Of a DNA stretch of 64,000 bases, positions 51,855-60,640 are shown in pieces. The notes under the pieces are model-generated. The model did no database searches. It was not told where the DNA came from and was given only the letters and a program-made list of their open reading frames with translations. Position 1 is the first letter of the stretch. Each line of letters begins with the position of its first letter. Position numbers and translations under genes: made by a program. This stretch comes from UBA1740 sp045128515 (lineage in GTDB: Bacteria; Bacillota; Clostridia; Oscillospirales; CAG-272), in contig JBGVRO010000033.1 in NCBI GenBank assembly GCA_045128515.1, forward strand, positions 39,824 to 103,823, written 5' to 3'.

Positions 51855-52496
51855 ATGCCAAACAGTATCTACAACATTTCAACAAAAAGACAGAACCTTC
51901 TCCTTCGTGCGCAAAAAGGACATTTTGCCACAAGCCATAGCCATATAAACTACTTTATTGACGTTACTATGCAGAAATCCCGTCTTTCGGAGGCAAAGGC
52001 TATCGCCGAGGAAATACTCTCCTACTACCAGACCACCACGGTTATCGACACAATACTTTGCCTTGACGGAATGCAGGTGGTAGGCACATGTCTTGCTGAA
52101 GAGCTGACCACAAACAACTTTATGAACCTCAATGCACACAAGACTATCTACGTGATCACCCCCGAGTATACCACGGGTAGCCAGATGATCTTCCGTGACA
52201 ACATTGTTCCTGCGATAATGGGTAAGAACGTACTTATTCTTGCCGCATCGGTTGTAACCGGATATACCGCAAAGTCGGCTATCGAGGCAATAACATATTA
52301 CGGCGGCAGAGTGGCAGGCATCTCCTCTATTTTCGCTACCGTAGACAGCTTTATGGGCTACGAGGTCGTATCCGCATTCAACCCCAACGATATTCCCGGC
52401 TACGATTCCTACGCTCCCCTTGAGTGTCCTATGTGTAAAAGGGGCGAAAGACTTCAGGGTCTTGTAAACAGCTTTGGATTCTCAAAACTGTTGTAA
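51855..52496 (+). CDS. Phosphoribosyltransferase-family protein
   Basis: This 213-residue protein has an orotate phosphoribosyltransferase-like fold. The PRPP loop region VLILAASVVTGYTAKSAIEA (about 126-145) shows the loop TGYTAKSA but lacks the usual acidic pair before it. An LECPMCKRG motif lies near the end. The missing acidic residues suggest a regulatory or altered enzyme. Substrate unknown. Confidence 0.7.
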   Translation: MPNSIYNISTKRQNLLLRAQKGHFATSHSHINYFIDVTMQKSRLSEAKAIAEEILSYYQTTTVIDTILCLDGMQVVGTCLAEELTTNNFMNLNAHKTIYVITPEYTTGSQMIFRDNIVPAIMGKNVLILAASVVTGYTAKSAIEAITYYGGRVAGISSIFATVDSFMGYEVVSAFNPNDIPGYDSYAPLECPMCKRGERLQGLVNSFGFSKLL

Positions 52497-52536
52497 AATG
52501 CATATTTTGTAAATTATATTTTACATTTATACAAAA

Positions 52537-52575
52537 AAAACGCTGATGAACAAGCATTTTGCTCACCAGCGTTTT
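52537..52575. terminator. Bidirectional terminator between convergent genes
   Basis: AAAACGCTG...CAGCGTTTT with A-rich and T-rich flanks, between the phosphoribosyltransferase-like gene and the PHP gene. Confidence 0.8.
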
Positions 52576-52576
52576 T

Positions 52577-53422
52577 TTATTTTATATCATTTGAAATTGC
52601 TAAAAGCTTTTGGTACACTGAAGATGGAATATGGAGATTTCCCTTACCTACGCCGAGCATAACACCCGGCTTATTGCTTCCGTGATAATCGCTGCCACCG
52701 CTCTCGAGAAGATCAAATTCCATAGCGATTTCCTTAGATACGGCAATCTGCTCATCGGTATATGATGAGTGCATTGTTTCAATACCTACAAGACCTGTCT
52801 CCTTAAGCTCGGGAAGAATTGCTTTGAGTTTATTTGAATCGATCTCCTTTAGCGGATGGGCGAGAATGGGAGTTGCCTTTATTTCTCTGAGGAAGCGAAT
52901 CGCTTCGATCAATTCAAGCCTTTTCGGGGGTGTGTAAATGCCGTGCTTCTCGTCAAGGAGTCTGTCAAACGCATCCTTTACGGAAGAAACGTAACCACCT
53001 TCGACAAGCGCCGCGGCAATGTGGGCGCGATTTATATTTCCTTTAATATTCTTAAGCTTTATTGACGAATAATCAAGGATATAACCAAGGCCGCAAAGCT
53101 TGTTAACAAGGTCAATATTGCTCTGCTCCTTCAGCAAATGATACTCGCGACAAAGCTCCTCGACTCTATCGTAATACTTCGGCTCTATAAAAAGCCCGAT
53201 AAGGTGAAATTCCCTGCCCTCGTAAACGGTAGAAAGCTCTGTGCCGCCAACAGCCGTCACACCAAGGCGTTCTGCCTCCGAAAGAAACTCGGTCAATCCG
53301 GTGATAGTGTTGTGATCGGTCAGGGCGATTATTAAATTCTTTTCTTTTGCATCTCTTACAAGTTCTCTAACCGTGCTGCTGCCGTCAGAGTGATTTGTAT
53401 GTGTGTGTAAATCGCAGTTCAT
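52577..53422 (-). CDS. PHP-domain phosphoesterase
   Basis: This 281-residue protein has metal-ligand motifs CDLHTHTNHSDGS (about 3-15), LTDHNT (about 34-39), a middle HP (LAHPL) and GGSDYHG (about 252-258). It is similar in layout to nucleoside 3',5'-bisphosphate or RNase AM-type PHP enzymes. It lies one base after the stop of the MmcQ-like gene, in a three-gene minus-strand operon. Confidence 0.85.
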   Translation of the reverse strand: MNCDLHTHTNHSDGSSTVRELVRDAKEKNLIIALTDHNTITGLTEFLSEAERLGVTAVGGTELSTVYEGREFHLIGLFIEPKYYDRVEELCREYHLLKEQSNIDLVNKLCGLGYILDYSSIKLKNIKGNINRAHIAAALVEGGYVSSVKDAFDRLLDEKHGIYTPPKRLELIEAIRFLREIKATPILAHPLKEIDSNKLKAILPELKETGLVGIETMHSSYTDEQIAVSKEIAMEFDLLESGGSDYHGSNKPGVMLGVGKGNLHIPSSVYQKLLAISNDIK

Positions 53423-53423
53423 T

Positions 53424-53813
53424 TTATTTCTCCGCTTGTACTCTATTTTTTCTTATTTTACTTCTCGTCAGGTCGTAGCTTATTCCGAGAAGCCATAAAA
53501 TAGTATCCTTGTCACATTCATCAAGGGCAACCGTCAGCCAATGAGTCTTGTTCATATGATAGGCGCGATAAATTCCCACCTCGACTCCTGCTATTGACTC
53601 GATAACCTCGGGCGCGCATTTCAGATTGACTACGTCAATATTTCCCTCTCCCCCGGGTCTGATTTTGGCAAATGGAATATTCATCGCAATGCCAAACCAC
53701 TTGCCGCTGTCGGTATGACGGAAAACGCCTGTGACAAAATCATCCTCAAAGGGATAATCTGCTCTTACGTTGTATATATCAAGCACAAGTGCTTCAAATC
53801 CCCCTCGTGTCAT
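53424..53813 (-). CDS. MmcQ/YjbR-family protein
   Basis: This 129-residue protein has a CyaY-like fold signature with RHTDSGKWFGIAMNI, VNLKCAPEV and HMNKTHWLTVAL. MmcQ/YjbR proteins are small DNA-binding-like proteins of unknown role. It overlaps the metallophosphoesterase gene by four bases. Confidence 0.82.
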   Translation of the reverse strand: MTRGGFEALVLDIYNVRADYPFEDDFVTGVFRHTDSGKWFGIAMNIPFAKIRPGGEGNIDVVNLKCAPEVIESIAGVEVGIYRAYHMNKTHWLTVALDECDKDTILWLLGISYDLTRSKIRKNRVQAEK

Positions 53814-54547
53814 ATCTTCAAATCTTCCTTAATAACAAGAACATTAACTCTGCCGCTTACGACAGTGCCGGCATCAATGGCTATCATACCCTCGCCGTAG
53901 AAAATCGAGCTGTCGTCGGGCTCGCGACTTTGGTCAAACATAACGCCCATTCGCGCAGGACGGTGTCCGCATACGATGGTCTTGCCCTCAAGCTTGACAT
54001 TGGTTTCATAAAGCTGCTGCCATGGTAACCAACGAGCCTCATTCCATTCAATTCTCGAGGCTTCACGCCAGTTAGGGTCGATTATAGGGGTACGGTAATC
54101 AAGAATGATCGGAACCCAACCGTGTGTCAGAACGTACTCGTCGGTTTCGTAGTAATCGATCATCGCATCAATAAAGTCCATCAGCTCACCGATCCTCGCC
54201 TTATAGGGCTCACCAACAAAACGTCCGTCCTCGTCGATTGCGCCCTCGCCAAGCAGCTGACGTATAGTAATGTCAGTACCGTTGTAGCTTGAGTGCGGAA
54301 GCAGACTGCGTCCAACAAAGGTTTTGTATAGCATATCCTCGTGATTGCCGCGGATAAGTATCTTGTGCTTAAGACCTCTTACAAAGTCATATACCGCTAC
54401 GTTCTCCATACCACGGTCGAATAGATCTCCGCAGCTGACAAAGATATGGCTCTCGTTTTCGGGGTCAAAGCCTGCCTCGTCAAGAGCTTTTTTCATCTCG
54501 GAATAGTGTCCGTGAATGTCGGACAGAACGAATAGCTTCCTTTTCAT
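53810..54547 (-). CDS. PPP-family metallophosphoesterase
   Basis: This 245-residue protein has the metal motifs LSDIHGHY (about 7-14), CGDLFDRG, RGNHEDM and VLTHGW, and VCGHRP near the end. This is the PrpE/ApaH-like pattern (protein phosphatase or dinucleoside polyphosphatase). The ATG at 54547 has AGGAGAT five bases upstream. A consensus promoter TTGACA/TATAAT (about 54602-54574, minus) precedes it. It is the first gene of the operon. Confidence 0.88.
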   Translation of the reverse strand: MKRKLFVLSDIHGHYSEMKKALDEAGFDPENESHIFVSCGDLFDRGMENVAVYDFVRGLKHKILIRGNHEDMLYKTFVGRSLLPHSSYNGTDITIRQLLGEGAIDEDGRFVGEPYKARIGELMDFIDAMIDYYETDEYVLTHGWVPIILDYRTPIIDPNWREASRIEWNEARWLPWQQLYETNVKLEGKTIVCGHRPARMGVMFDQSREPDDSSIFYGEGMIAIDAGTVVSGRVNVLVIKEDLKI

Positions 54548-54573
54548 TTTATCTCCTAAGTATCTTACTGACT

Positions 54574-54602
54574 TAATTATATCACACCCTATAGCTACTG
54601 TC
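54574..54602 (-). promoter_or_regulatory. Promoter of the metallophosphoesterase operon
   Basis: TTGACA and TATAAT on the minus strand with a 17-base spacer. Confidence 0.75.
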
Positions 54603-54668
54603 AAGAACTCATTATTTTTGCAAATAAACAAAAAACATGATATAATAAGATAAGATTTTACTAAATCA

Positions 54669-54699
54669 ACGGTTGAATTCTCCTCACTAAACCGTTGGT
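54669..54699 (+). promoter_or_regulatory. Leader hairpin before XRE gene
   Basis: CAACGGTT...AACCGTTG, between a TTGCAA/TATAAT promoter (about 54618-54646) and the XRE gene. It may be an operator or a leader stem. Confidence 0.5.
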
Positions 54700-54752
54700 A
54701 TGTGTACTTTACCGAAAATTCGAGCTATACTGTATGCGAAAGGAGGCAAACA

Positions 54753-55373
54753 ATGGATCAAATCAAAATAGGAAAATTCATTGCCGAGCAAAGAAAATCT
54801 GTAGGACTTACACAAATGCAGCTGGCAGAACGGCTGAATATCACCGACAAAGCAATATCCAAGTGGGAACGCGGCTTATCAATGCCCGACACGTCGATCA
54901 TGCTTGAGTTATGTGATATTCTGAAAATCAACGTAAACGAATTATTAAGTGGGGAGAAAATATGTATGGAAAACAATAGCAAAAAAAATGAACAGCTTCT
55001 TTTGGATATGGCAAAGGAGTTAGAAAAGAAAAACAAAACTATCTGGGCCTCTATGTGGGCAATTATGATCGTGAGTATGACGGCTCTGCTTGCCGGTATC
55101 TTCGTCGCTGCATTTCTTATACCCGAAGGAATTTTGCAGGCTGTCGTAATAATAGGAATTTGCGTAGTATTTATGATTCCCTGCTTCTATGCCTTAAGGC
55201 TTGAGGTCAGTGTCGGTGCTTATAAGTGTAAAAACTGCGGTCACGAAATAGTACCTACCTATAAGGAAGCAATGATGGCAATGCACAGGGGCTTTACCCG
55301 TCACCTCTATTGCCCGAAGTGTAATAAACGCACCTGGTGCAAAAAGGTGTTGAAAAGGCAAAATGAAGAATAA
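54753..55373 (+). CDS. XRE regulator with two membrane segments and zinc ribbon
   Basis: This 206-residue protein has an N-terminal XRE domain (about 3-58: GLTQMQLAERLNITDKAISK), two membrane segments (about 98-145) and a C-terminal CKNCGHE...CPKCNKR zinc ribbon. The start at 54753 has AAGGAGG seven bases upstream. It could be a membrane-bound transcription factor responding to a surface or metal signal. Confidence 0.85.
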   Translation: MDQIKIGKFIAEQRKSVGLTQMQLAERLNITDKAISKWERGLSMPDTSIMLELCDILKINVNELLSGEKICMENNSKKNEQLLLDMAKELEKKNKTIWASMWAIMIVSMTALLAGIFVAAFLIPEGILQAVVIIGICVVFMIPCFYALRLEVSVGAYKCKNCGHEIVPTYKEAMMAMHRGFTRHLYCPKCNKRTWCKKVLKRQNEE

Positions 55374-55409
55374 GACCTTGAAATTCTCATAAGTTAATTT
55401 AAATACTTA

Positions 55410-55437
55410 AAGTGCCGAGGCAAAATCTCGGCACTTT
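55410..55437 (+). terminator. Terminator after the XRE gene
   Basis: AAGTGCCGAG/CTCGGCACTT followed by TTTTTT. Confidence 0.85.
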
Positions 55438-55565
55438 TTTTATGCCTTGGATTCCGGTTGAATAATGGCAAAAAATACTCAACCTTAAACAAATAATAGA
55501 GCCTTGAATTTCTCTTCGGTTTGTGGTAAAATAAAATCAACAAATTCAAAATCACGGAGATTTTT

Positions 55566-55958
55566 ATGAGAAAAATAAAAAAACTTTTGCCATTTGTTAT
55601 TTCAATGATGCTTCTGTCATCCTGCACGACTCACGTTGGTCATGTAAACAGCTACCGTCAGATAAGCATGGACGAGGCGGTGGAGATGATGAAGAAGGAG
55701 TCGGGATATATAATCCTCGACGTACGAAGACCTGACGAGTATGCCGATGGGCATATTCCGGGCGCGATTAACCTTCCGAACGAAGATATAGGCACTGCCG
55801 AGATTCCCGAGCTACCCGACAAGGCACAGCTCATACTTGTTTACTGCAGAAGCGGCAGACGAAGCAAAGAAGCCTCGGAAAAGCTGGTGAAGCTTGGATA
55901 CACAAACATTGTTGAGTTTGGCGGTATTCTTGACTGGAAGGGCGAGATTGAAAGATAA
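55566..55958 (+). CDS. Rhodanese-domain lipoprotein
   Basis: This 130-residue protein has a lipobox (LLSSC, Cys20) and a single rhodanese domain. DVRRPDEYADGHIPGAINLP is the first motif and CRSGRRS holds the active-site cysteine. It is an extracytoplasmic sulfurtransferase-like protein. It is followed 12 bases later by the LRR gene, with which it may share a transcript. Confidence 0.85.
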   Translation: MRKIKKLLPFVISMMLLSSCTTHVGHVNSYRQISMDEAVEMMKKESGYIILDVRRPDEYADGHIPGAINLPNEDIGTAEIPELPDKAQLILVYCRSGRRSKEASEKLVKLGYTNIVEFGGILDWKGEIER

Positions 55959-55970
55959 AAGGAGAGAAAA

Positions 55971-56807
55971 ATGAGTGACGATTTATTGATGAATATACAT
56001 GTTGATGATATTCAAAGAAGATTACATGTGACACGCGTAAAAGAAAACAAAAGCGGAGCATTTTCACCCTGCGACATGACTCCCGACGATGTTGATTACG
56101 AGATGTCATTTCCAAAGGATAAGAGGATTCTTGAAATATGCGGAATGAATCAGGAAAGCTTCGAATACTTTGTCGAGAAATACGGTGAAACATATGAATC
56201 GCTCTATTTCTTTAAGTGTCAGTTGATCTCGGATTTTTCTCCCCTTTCACGCCTTAAAAACCTGAAGGCTGTTAGAATTTTCTGGAACATTCGATCAGAT
56301 AAATTATGGGATATGAGCGAAAACACAGCGTTAACACATTTGATAATAATGGACTGCAAGAAAATCACTCATAATAACCTACGGCTTATTGAAACAGGAA
56401 AAAGCTTAAAAACGGTAGCGGTAAGAGGTTCTGTGTTCGAGAGCTTCAATTTAGATAGCCTGTCCATCTTTAAGAATATGCCATCGCTGGAATCTATAGA
56501 TTTACACAAAATAAAACTTGACGATAGAAATATCGAATTTCTCAAAACTGTGCCAAATCTTACCGAATTTAATTTCGATGCAGGAATGTTTACAACAGAA
56601 GAAATTGCATATATGTGTGCAAGATATCCGCACATTCATGGTAGTGCGTTATGTGCATACAATAAGAGAGATGCTATACTGAGCGACGTTCGTGTATGCG
56701 GATACCGCAAGCCTGGTCTTAATCTTCCCGAAGGTCAAAAAAGACTTGACAAGTATATTGCTGAATTCAATGCGTTGGTTGAAAAGTACAAGACAGAGGA
56801 ATTATAA
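55971..56807 (+). CDS. Leucine-rich-repeat-like protein
   Basis: This 278-residue cytoplasmic protein has five or six degenerate leucine-rich repeats between about 80 and 220 (LSRLKNLKAVRIFWN; NTALTHLIIMDCKKI; MPSLESIDLHKIKL; VPNLTEFNFDAGMF). It has no signal peptide. AAAGGAGAG precedes the ATG. Binding role probable, partner unknown. Confidence 0.7.
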   Translation: MSDDLLMNIHVDDIQRRLHVTRVKENKSGAFSPCDMTPDDVDYEMSFPKDKRILEICGMNQESFEYFVEKYGETYESLYFFKCQLISDFSPLSRLKNLKAVRIFWNIRSDKLWDMSENTALTHLIIMDCKKITHNNLRLIETGKSLKTVAVRGSVFESFNLDSLSIFKNMPSLESIDLHKIKLDDRNIEFLKTVPNLTEFNFDAGMFTTEEIAYMCARYPHIHGSALCAYNKRDAILSDVRVCGYRKPGLNLPEGQKRLDKYIAEFNALVEKYKTEEL

Positions 56808-56861
56808 CAGTAATACATTGATAAATAAGACAGGCGGAAATACTTATATTACGAGGTAATT

Positions 56862-57188
56862 ATGGCAACGAAAACATATAACAAGCTGGTGCGGGATTTG
56901 ATTCCCGACATCATAGAGGAATCGGGAAACGAGTGCAGAACGCGGATTCTCTCGGATGAGGAATATCTGAATATGCTTGATTTAAAGCTTGACGAGGAGC
57001 TTGCCGAGTATCACAAGGATCAAAATATAGAGGAGCTTGCCGACCTGCTGGAGCTTATTCGTGCGGAAGCGATTGCGCGCGGTTATACTATCGACGAGCT
57101 TGAAACCACAAGAGCCGAGAAAGCCAAAAAGCGCGGCGGATTTGAGAAGAAGATCTTCCTTATTGACGTAAACGAAAAAAACGACTGA
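56862..57188 (+). CDS. MazG-like/phosphoribosyl-ATP pyrophosphohydrolase-family protein
   Basis: This 108-residue protein begins YNKLVRDLIPDIIEESG, typical of a small house-cleaning branch of the MazG-like superfamily, followed by the metal motif LDEELAEY and EELADLLELIRA. It likely hydrolyses unusual nucleotides. It is one of two MazG-like proteins in the window. Confidence 0.85.
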   Translation: MATKTYNKLVRDLIPDIIEESGNECRTRILSDEEYLNMLDLKLDEELAEYHKDQNIEELADLLELIRAEAIARGYTIDELETTRAEKAKKRGGFEKKIFLIDVNEKND

Positions 57189-57213
57189 TTCTTATAAAAA
57201 CTGAGGTACAAAA

Positions 57214-57570
57214 ATGGTATTCAAAGGTATATCAAGAGTTTTCAAGCTAACGAACGAAGAGCAATATGAGACTATCGGTCAATTTTGGGACGAGATGGCT
57301 CTGATATACGGCTTGGAGAATCTTCGAGGCCTGGGATATAAGTGGGAAAATGACAAAATATCCTATGCTATTGGGCTGAAAAACGGAGATATTGAGGGAT
57401 ATAACCTAAGTATCACCCTGCCCGACGACGGTTGGGTAACCGTAAGCGGCAAAACCGAGCTTCTGAAGGAGCTGTATAACGAAATATATAAAAACGGCAG
57501 GCTCACCTACGAAATCGAAACCTTCTTTGAGGACGGCAGGTGCGAGGTCAGCTATTATCGCAAGGCTTGA
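57214..57570 (+). CDS. GyrI-like small-molecule-binding protein
   Basis: This 118-residue protein resembles the effector-binding (GyrI/SHBP) fold: LTNEEQYETIGQFWDEM, GYKWENDKISYAIGL and DDGWVTVSGKTELLKELYNE. It has no DNA-binding domain, so it may be a stand-alone ligand-binding protein. It lies 25 bases after the MazG-like gene. Confidence 0.6.
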   Translation: MVFKGISRVFKLTNEEQYETIGQFWDEMALIYGLENLRGLGYKWENDKISYAIGLKNGDIEGYNLSITLPDDGWVTVSGKTELLKELYNEIYKNGRLTYEIETFFEDGRCEVSYYRKA

Positions 57571-57601
57571 CCAAAAATAAGAATTTGACGAGGTAAAAGT
57601 T

Positions 57602-57919
57602 ATGCTTCTGTACTCTATAATCATGTTTTTAGCGGCAGTTCCAATAATTAAAATAAGCATAGCAATATACAAAGGTAAAACCGATCTGATTCACGACTAC
57701 CACCAAACAAAGGTTACCGATAAAGCCGCCTATGGAAAGGCTTTCGGCAAGGCTATGTTCGTTGTTTCAGCGGCATTATTACTCAGCGGTATAATAGGTC
57801 TGTTCGGCATTTCGGATACGATGGCAATGATTGCCGTTGCAGTACTGTTTATCGGCTTATTCATCGGAATTGCTTGGATCGTTGCGGTGCAGATAAAATA
57901 CAATAAAGGCGTTTTTTAA
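57602..57919 (+). CDS. DUF3784-like membrane protein
   Basis: This 105-residue protein has three membrane segments: one at the N-terminus and two toward the C-terminus. A conserved HDYHQTKVTDKAAYGKAFGK stretch follows the first segment, as in DUF3784 proteins. Function unknown. Confidence 0.7.
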   Translation: MLLYSIIMFLAAVPIIKISIAIYKGKTDLIHDYHQTKVTDKAAYGKAFGKAMFVVSAALLLSGIIGLFGISDTMAMIAVAVLFIGLFIGIAWIVAVQIKYNKGVF

Positions 57920-57982
57920 TTACAAAAATTCCAATTTTGAGAAAGATATTATACTAACATTAAAACTAACCGAGGTGCAATA

Positions 57983-59125
57983 ATGAAATTATCAATGAAT
58001 GAATCTTCTGAAAGACTTTTAGATAAATACCGTGGGTGCCTCATTGGTGGCGCAGTCGGTGATGCTCTTGGTTATGCAGTAGAATTTTTAACGGAACGTA
58101 ATATCGCAAGCACGTATGGAGAAAGCGGTATTACCGAATACGAGCTTATCAATGGTGTTGCGCAAATTTCCGACGACACACAAATGACTTTGTTCACTGC
58201 TAATGGTCTGCTGCTTGGAACAACGAGAGGCAAGACTCGTGGTATTATGGGTAAATATTCGGACTATATCGCCTGTTGTTACGGAGAGTGGTTGAGAATG
58301 CAAACAAGTGATTACCCATTAAATGAAAAACACCCATACACTTGGCTTATTAACATACCGCAGTTGTATGACAACCGTGCTCCGGGAAACACTTGTTTTT
58401 CTGCCTTATCATCATTCTTACGCGGTGCTAAAGGAACGATAGAGAAGCCTATTAACAACAGCAAAGGCTGTGGTGGTGTAATGCGAGTTGCCCCGATAGG
58501 CATTTATTTTGGTGGTAAAAAAAGCAAAATTGAGGACGTTGATATGATAGCAGCCGAATCTGCCGCTATTACGCACGGACACGATTTGGGCTATATACCT
58601 GCCGCAGCTTTGGTACACATCATTCACCTTGTATCTCACGATAAGGATATTACCTTGTTGGAAGCCGTTCACGATATGATTTCCACAATGGAGGAATTAT
58701 TCGCCAATGCTCGCCATATCATAGAGTTCACCGATCTTATGGAAAAGGCGGTTATGCTCTCCGATAGCGACGTTGCAGATATTGACGCTATTCATATGCT
58801 CGGAGAGGGATGGGTGGCGGAGGAAACACTCGCCATAGCCATATATTGCGCCTTGAAATATCAAAACGACTTTAAGAAGGCGGTTGTGACCGCTGTAAAT
58901 CATAAGGGCGATAGCGATTCCACCGGTGCTGTGACCGGAAACATCCTTGGAGCATATCTAGGATTGTCTGCCATCCCCTCTCAGTATTTGGAAAATCTTG
59001 AACTTAAAAACGTTATTCTCGAGCTTGCTGATGACCTTTATAACGATTGCAAAATCAGCGAATATAATCAAGACGAGATTTGGGAAAACAAATATATTTA
59101 TAAGACGTATAAACCTAATACATAA
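57983..59125 (+). CDS. ADP-ribosylglycohydrolase-family protein
   Basis: This 380-residue protein has the family motifs RGCLIGGAVGDALGYAVEF (about 15-33), ISDDTQMTLFTA (about 62-73) and HKGDSDSTGAVTGNILGAYLG (about 307-327), which carry the metal-binding Asp residues. It should remove ADP-ribose from proteins or small molecules. AGGTGC lies before the ATG. It could reverse the action of an ADP-ribosyltransferase; no direct link to the DUF3990 protein elsewhere in the window can be shown. Confidence 0.88.
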   Translation: MKLSMNESSERLLDKYRGCLIGGAVGDALGYAVEFLTERNIASTYGESGITEYELINGVAQISDDTQMTLFTANGLLLGTTRGKTRGIMGKYSDYIACCYGEWLRMQTSDYPLNEKHPYTWLINIPQLYDNRAPGNTCFSALSSFLRGAKGTIEKPINNSKGCGGVMRVAPIGIYFGGKKSKIEDVDMIAAESAAITHGHDLGYIPAAALVHIIHLVSHDKDITLLEAVHDMISTMEELFANARHIIEFTDLMEKAVMLSDSDVADIDAIHMLGEGWVAEETLAIAIYCALKYQNDFKKAVVTAVNHKGDSDSTGAVTGNILGAYLGLSAIPSQYLENLELKNVILELADDLYNDCKISEYNQDEIWENKYIYKTYKPNT

Positions 59126-59210
59126 CTAACGAATAGCATATTCAATCTTTACTTTAAATTAGTGATAAAACGTGATATATTATTGTAAAAAACAATTAGG
59201 AGAAAGAAAA

Positions 59211-59663
59211 ATGTTAAACACCGGTGATCGTGCGCCCAATTTTACGCTTAAGGATAAAAGCGGAAACGAAATAAGCCTCTCGGACTTTATAGGCAAAAGG
59301 GTTGTTTTATATTTTTACCCCAAGGATAATACCCCCGGATGCACAAGACAGGCATGCGCCTTCGCAGGAGCATACGAGGAATTCAAGAACAGAGGTGTCG
59401 AGGTTATCGGCATCAGCCGTGACAGCATTGCATCTCACGTTAAATTCGCCGAAAAATACAATCTTCCCTTCGTTCTGCTCTCCGATCCCGAGCTCGAGGC
59501 AATTCAGGCATACGGCGTGTGGCAGGAAAAGAAAATGTACGGAAAGGTTAGCTTCGGCGTTGTTCGAACCACGTTTATTATAGATGAAAACGGAATTATA
59601 GAAAAAATAATGCCAAAGGTTAAGCCGGATACAAACGCCGAGGAAATATTGAAGTTTATATAA
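59211..59663 (+). CDS. bcp: Peroxiredoxin (BCP/PrxQ type)
   Basis: This 150-residue protein has the peroxidatic and resolving Cys in PGCTRQACAF (about 43-52), with FYPKDNTPG before it, typical of BCP. It reduces peroxides using thioredoxin. The ATG at 59211 has TTAGGAGAAAG six bases upstream; the longer frame from 59172 would cross this site. Confidence 0.9.
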   Translation: MLNTGDRAPNFTLKDKSGNEISLSDFIGKRVVLYFYPKDNTPGCTRQACAFAGAYEEFKNRGVEVIGISRDSIASHVKFAEKYNLPFVLLSDPELEAIQAYGVWQEKKMYGKVSFGVVRTTFIIDENGIIEKIMPKVKPDTNAEEILKFI

Positions 59664-59710
59664 AGTTGTATGACGAAGTGTAAACAAATTCCAATTTGGA
59701 GGGATAGCTT

Positions 59711-60508
59711 ATGCTATATAGCGCAAAGGAACTAAAGCTGACTGCGAATGGTATGCAGTTTGATTATATCAGGTTTGGCAGTGGCAAAAAGCCGTTGATT
59801 ATGATACAAGGCCTTAACACTCGTGGAATAAAGGGCGCGGCTCTGTCTCTTGCTTATATGTACCGCATTTTTGCAAAGGAGTACACGGTGTATCTCTTCG
59901 ACCGCAGACCTGTGGTTTACGACGGAATTACCGTAAGAGATATGGCGGCGGATATTGCCTCGGCTATGGACGCTTTGGGGCTGAAAAACGCAGACGTTTT
60001 CGGTACGTCGCAGGGCGGAATGATTGCGCAGTATCTTGCAATCGACAGACCCGACTTGGTTAGAAAGCTCGTTCTCGCTGTAACGCTTTCAAGGAACAAC
60101 GATACTGTAAAGCAGGTTGTGGACGATTGGATAGAAATGGCAGAACGAGGAGATATGAAGAGATTCGTTCTGGACATGGCTGAAAAGATGTATTCCGAGA
60201 CTTACGTTAGGAAATATCGCCCCCTCATGCCGCTTCTGACCATTCTGCAAAAGCCGAAGGACGTGAAAAGGTTTGTGATTCTCGCAAAATCCTGCCTCAC
60301 CTGCGATACATACGACATTCTGGATAAAATCAAGTGTCCTACCCTCGTGATTGGTGGCAAGCAAGACAAGGTTGTCTCGGGTGTCGCTTCCGAGGAAATC
60401 GCAGAAAAGCTCGGTTGCGCCTTGCATATGTACGACGACCTCGGTCATGCAGCTTATGAAGAAGCGCAGGATTTCAACCAAATGGTATATGATTTCTTAA
60501 GTGAATAA
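59711..60508 (+). CDS. Alpha/beta hydrolase
   Basis: This 265-residue protein has the nucleophile elbow FGTSQGGMIAQ (about 97-107), Asp in VIGGKQDKVV (about 211-220) and His in DDLGHAAYEE (about 243-252), so the catalytic triad is complete. The GTSQGG context recalls the MenH/esterase-type family. Substrate unknown. Terminated by the hairpin at 60513-60538. Confidence 0.88.
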   Translation: MLYSAKELKLTANGMQFDYIRFGSGKKPLIMIQGLNTRGIKGAALSLAYMYRIFAKEYTVYLFDRRPVVYDGITVRDMAADIASAMDALGLKNADVFGTSQGGMIAQYLAIDRPDLVRKLVLAVTLSRNNDTVKQVVDDWIEMAERGDMKRFVLDMAEKMYSETYVRKYRPLMPLLTILQKPKDVKRFVILAKSCLTCDTYDILDKIKCPTLVIGGKQDKVVSGVASEEIAEKLGCALHMYDDLGHAAYEEAQDFNQMVYDFLSE

Positions 60509-60512
60509 ACAA

Positions 60513-60543
60513 TGCCGACGAGTTTTTGCTCGTCGGCACTTTT
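60513..60543 (+). terminator. Terminator of the hydrolase gene
   Basis: TGCCGACGAG/CTCGTCGGCA followed by CTTTTTATG. Confidence 0.8.
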
Positions 60544-60640
60544 TATGTATCCTTAGTTATTTCCAATAGCAACAGGCAGTTGCTTGGCAACTCTTACAGT
60601 CTGTGATATAATAGAACCACAAAATGCAGGTGGTGATTTT

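Noticed and set aside
52501..52576. Possible attenuator at the PHP gene
   Set aside because: The hairpin lies between two convergent stops and is simply a shared terminator.
57983..59125. ADP-ribosylglycohydrolase as the antitoxin of the DUF3990 protein
   Set aside because: The genes are 40 kb apart, in different contexts, and the DUF3990 gene already has an overlapping XRE partner.
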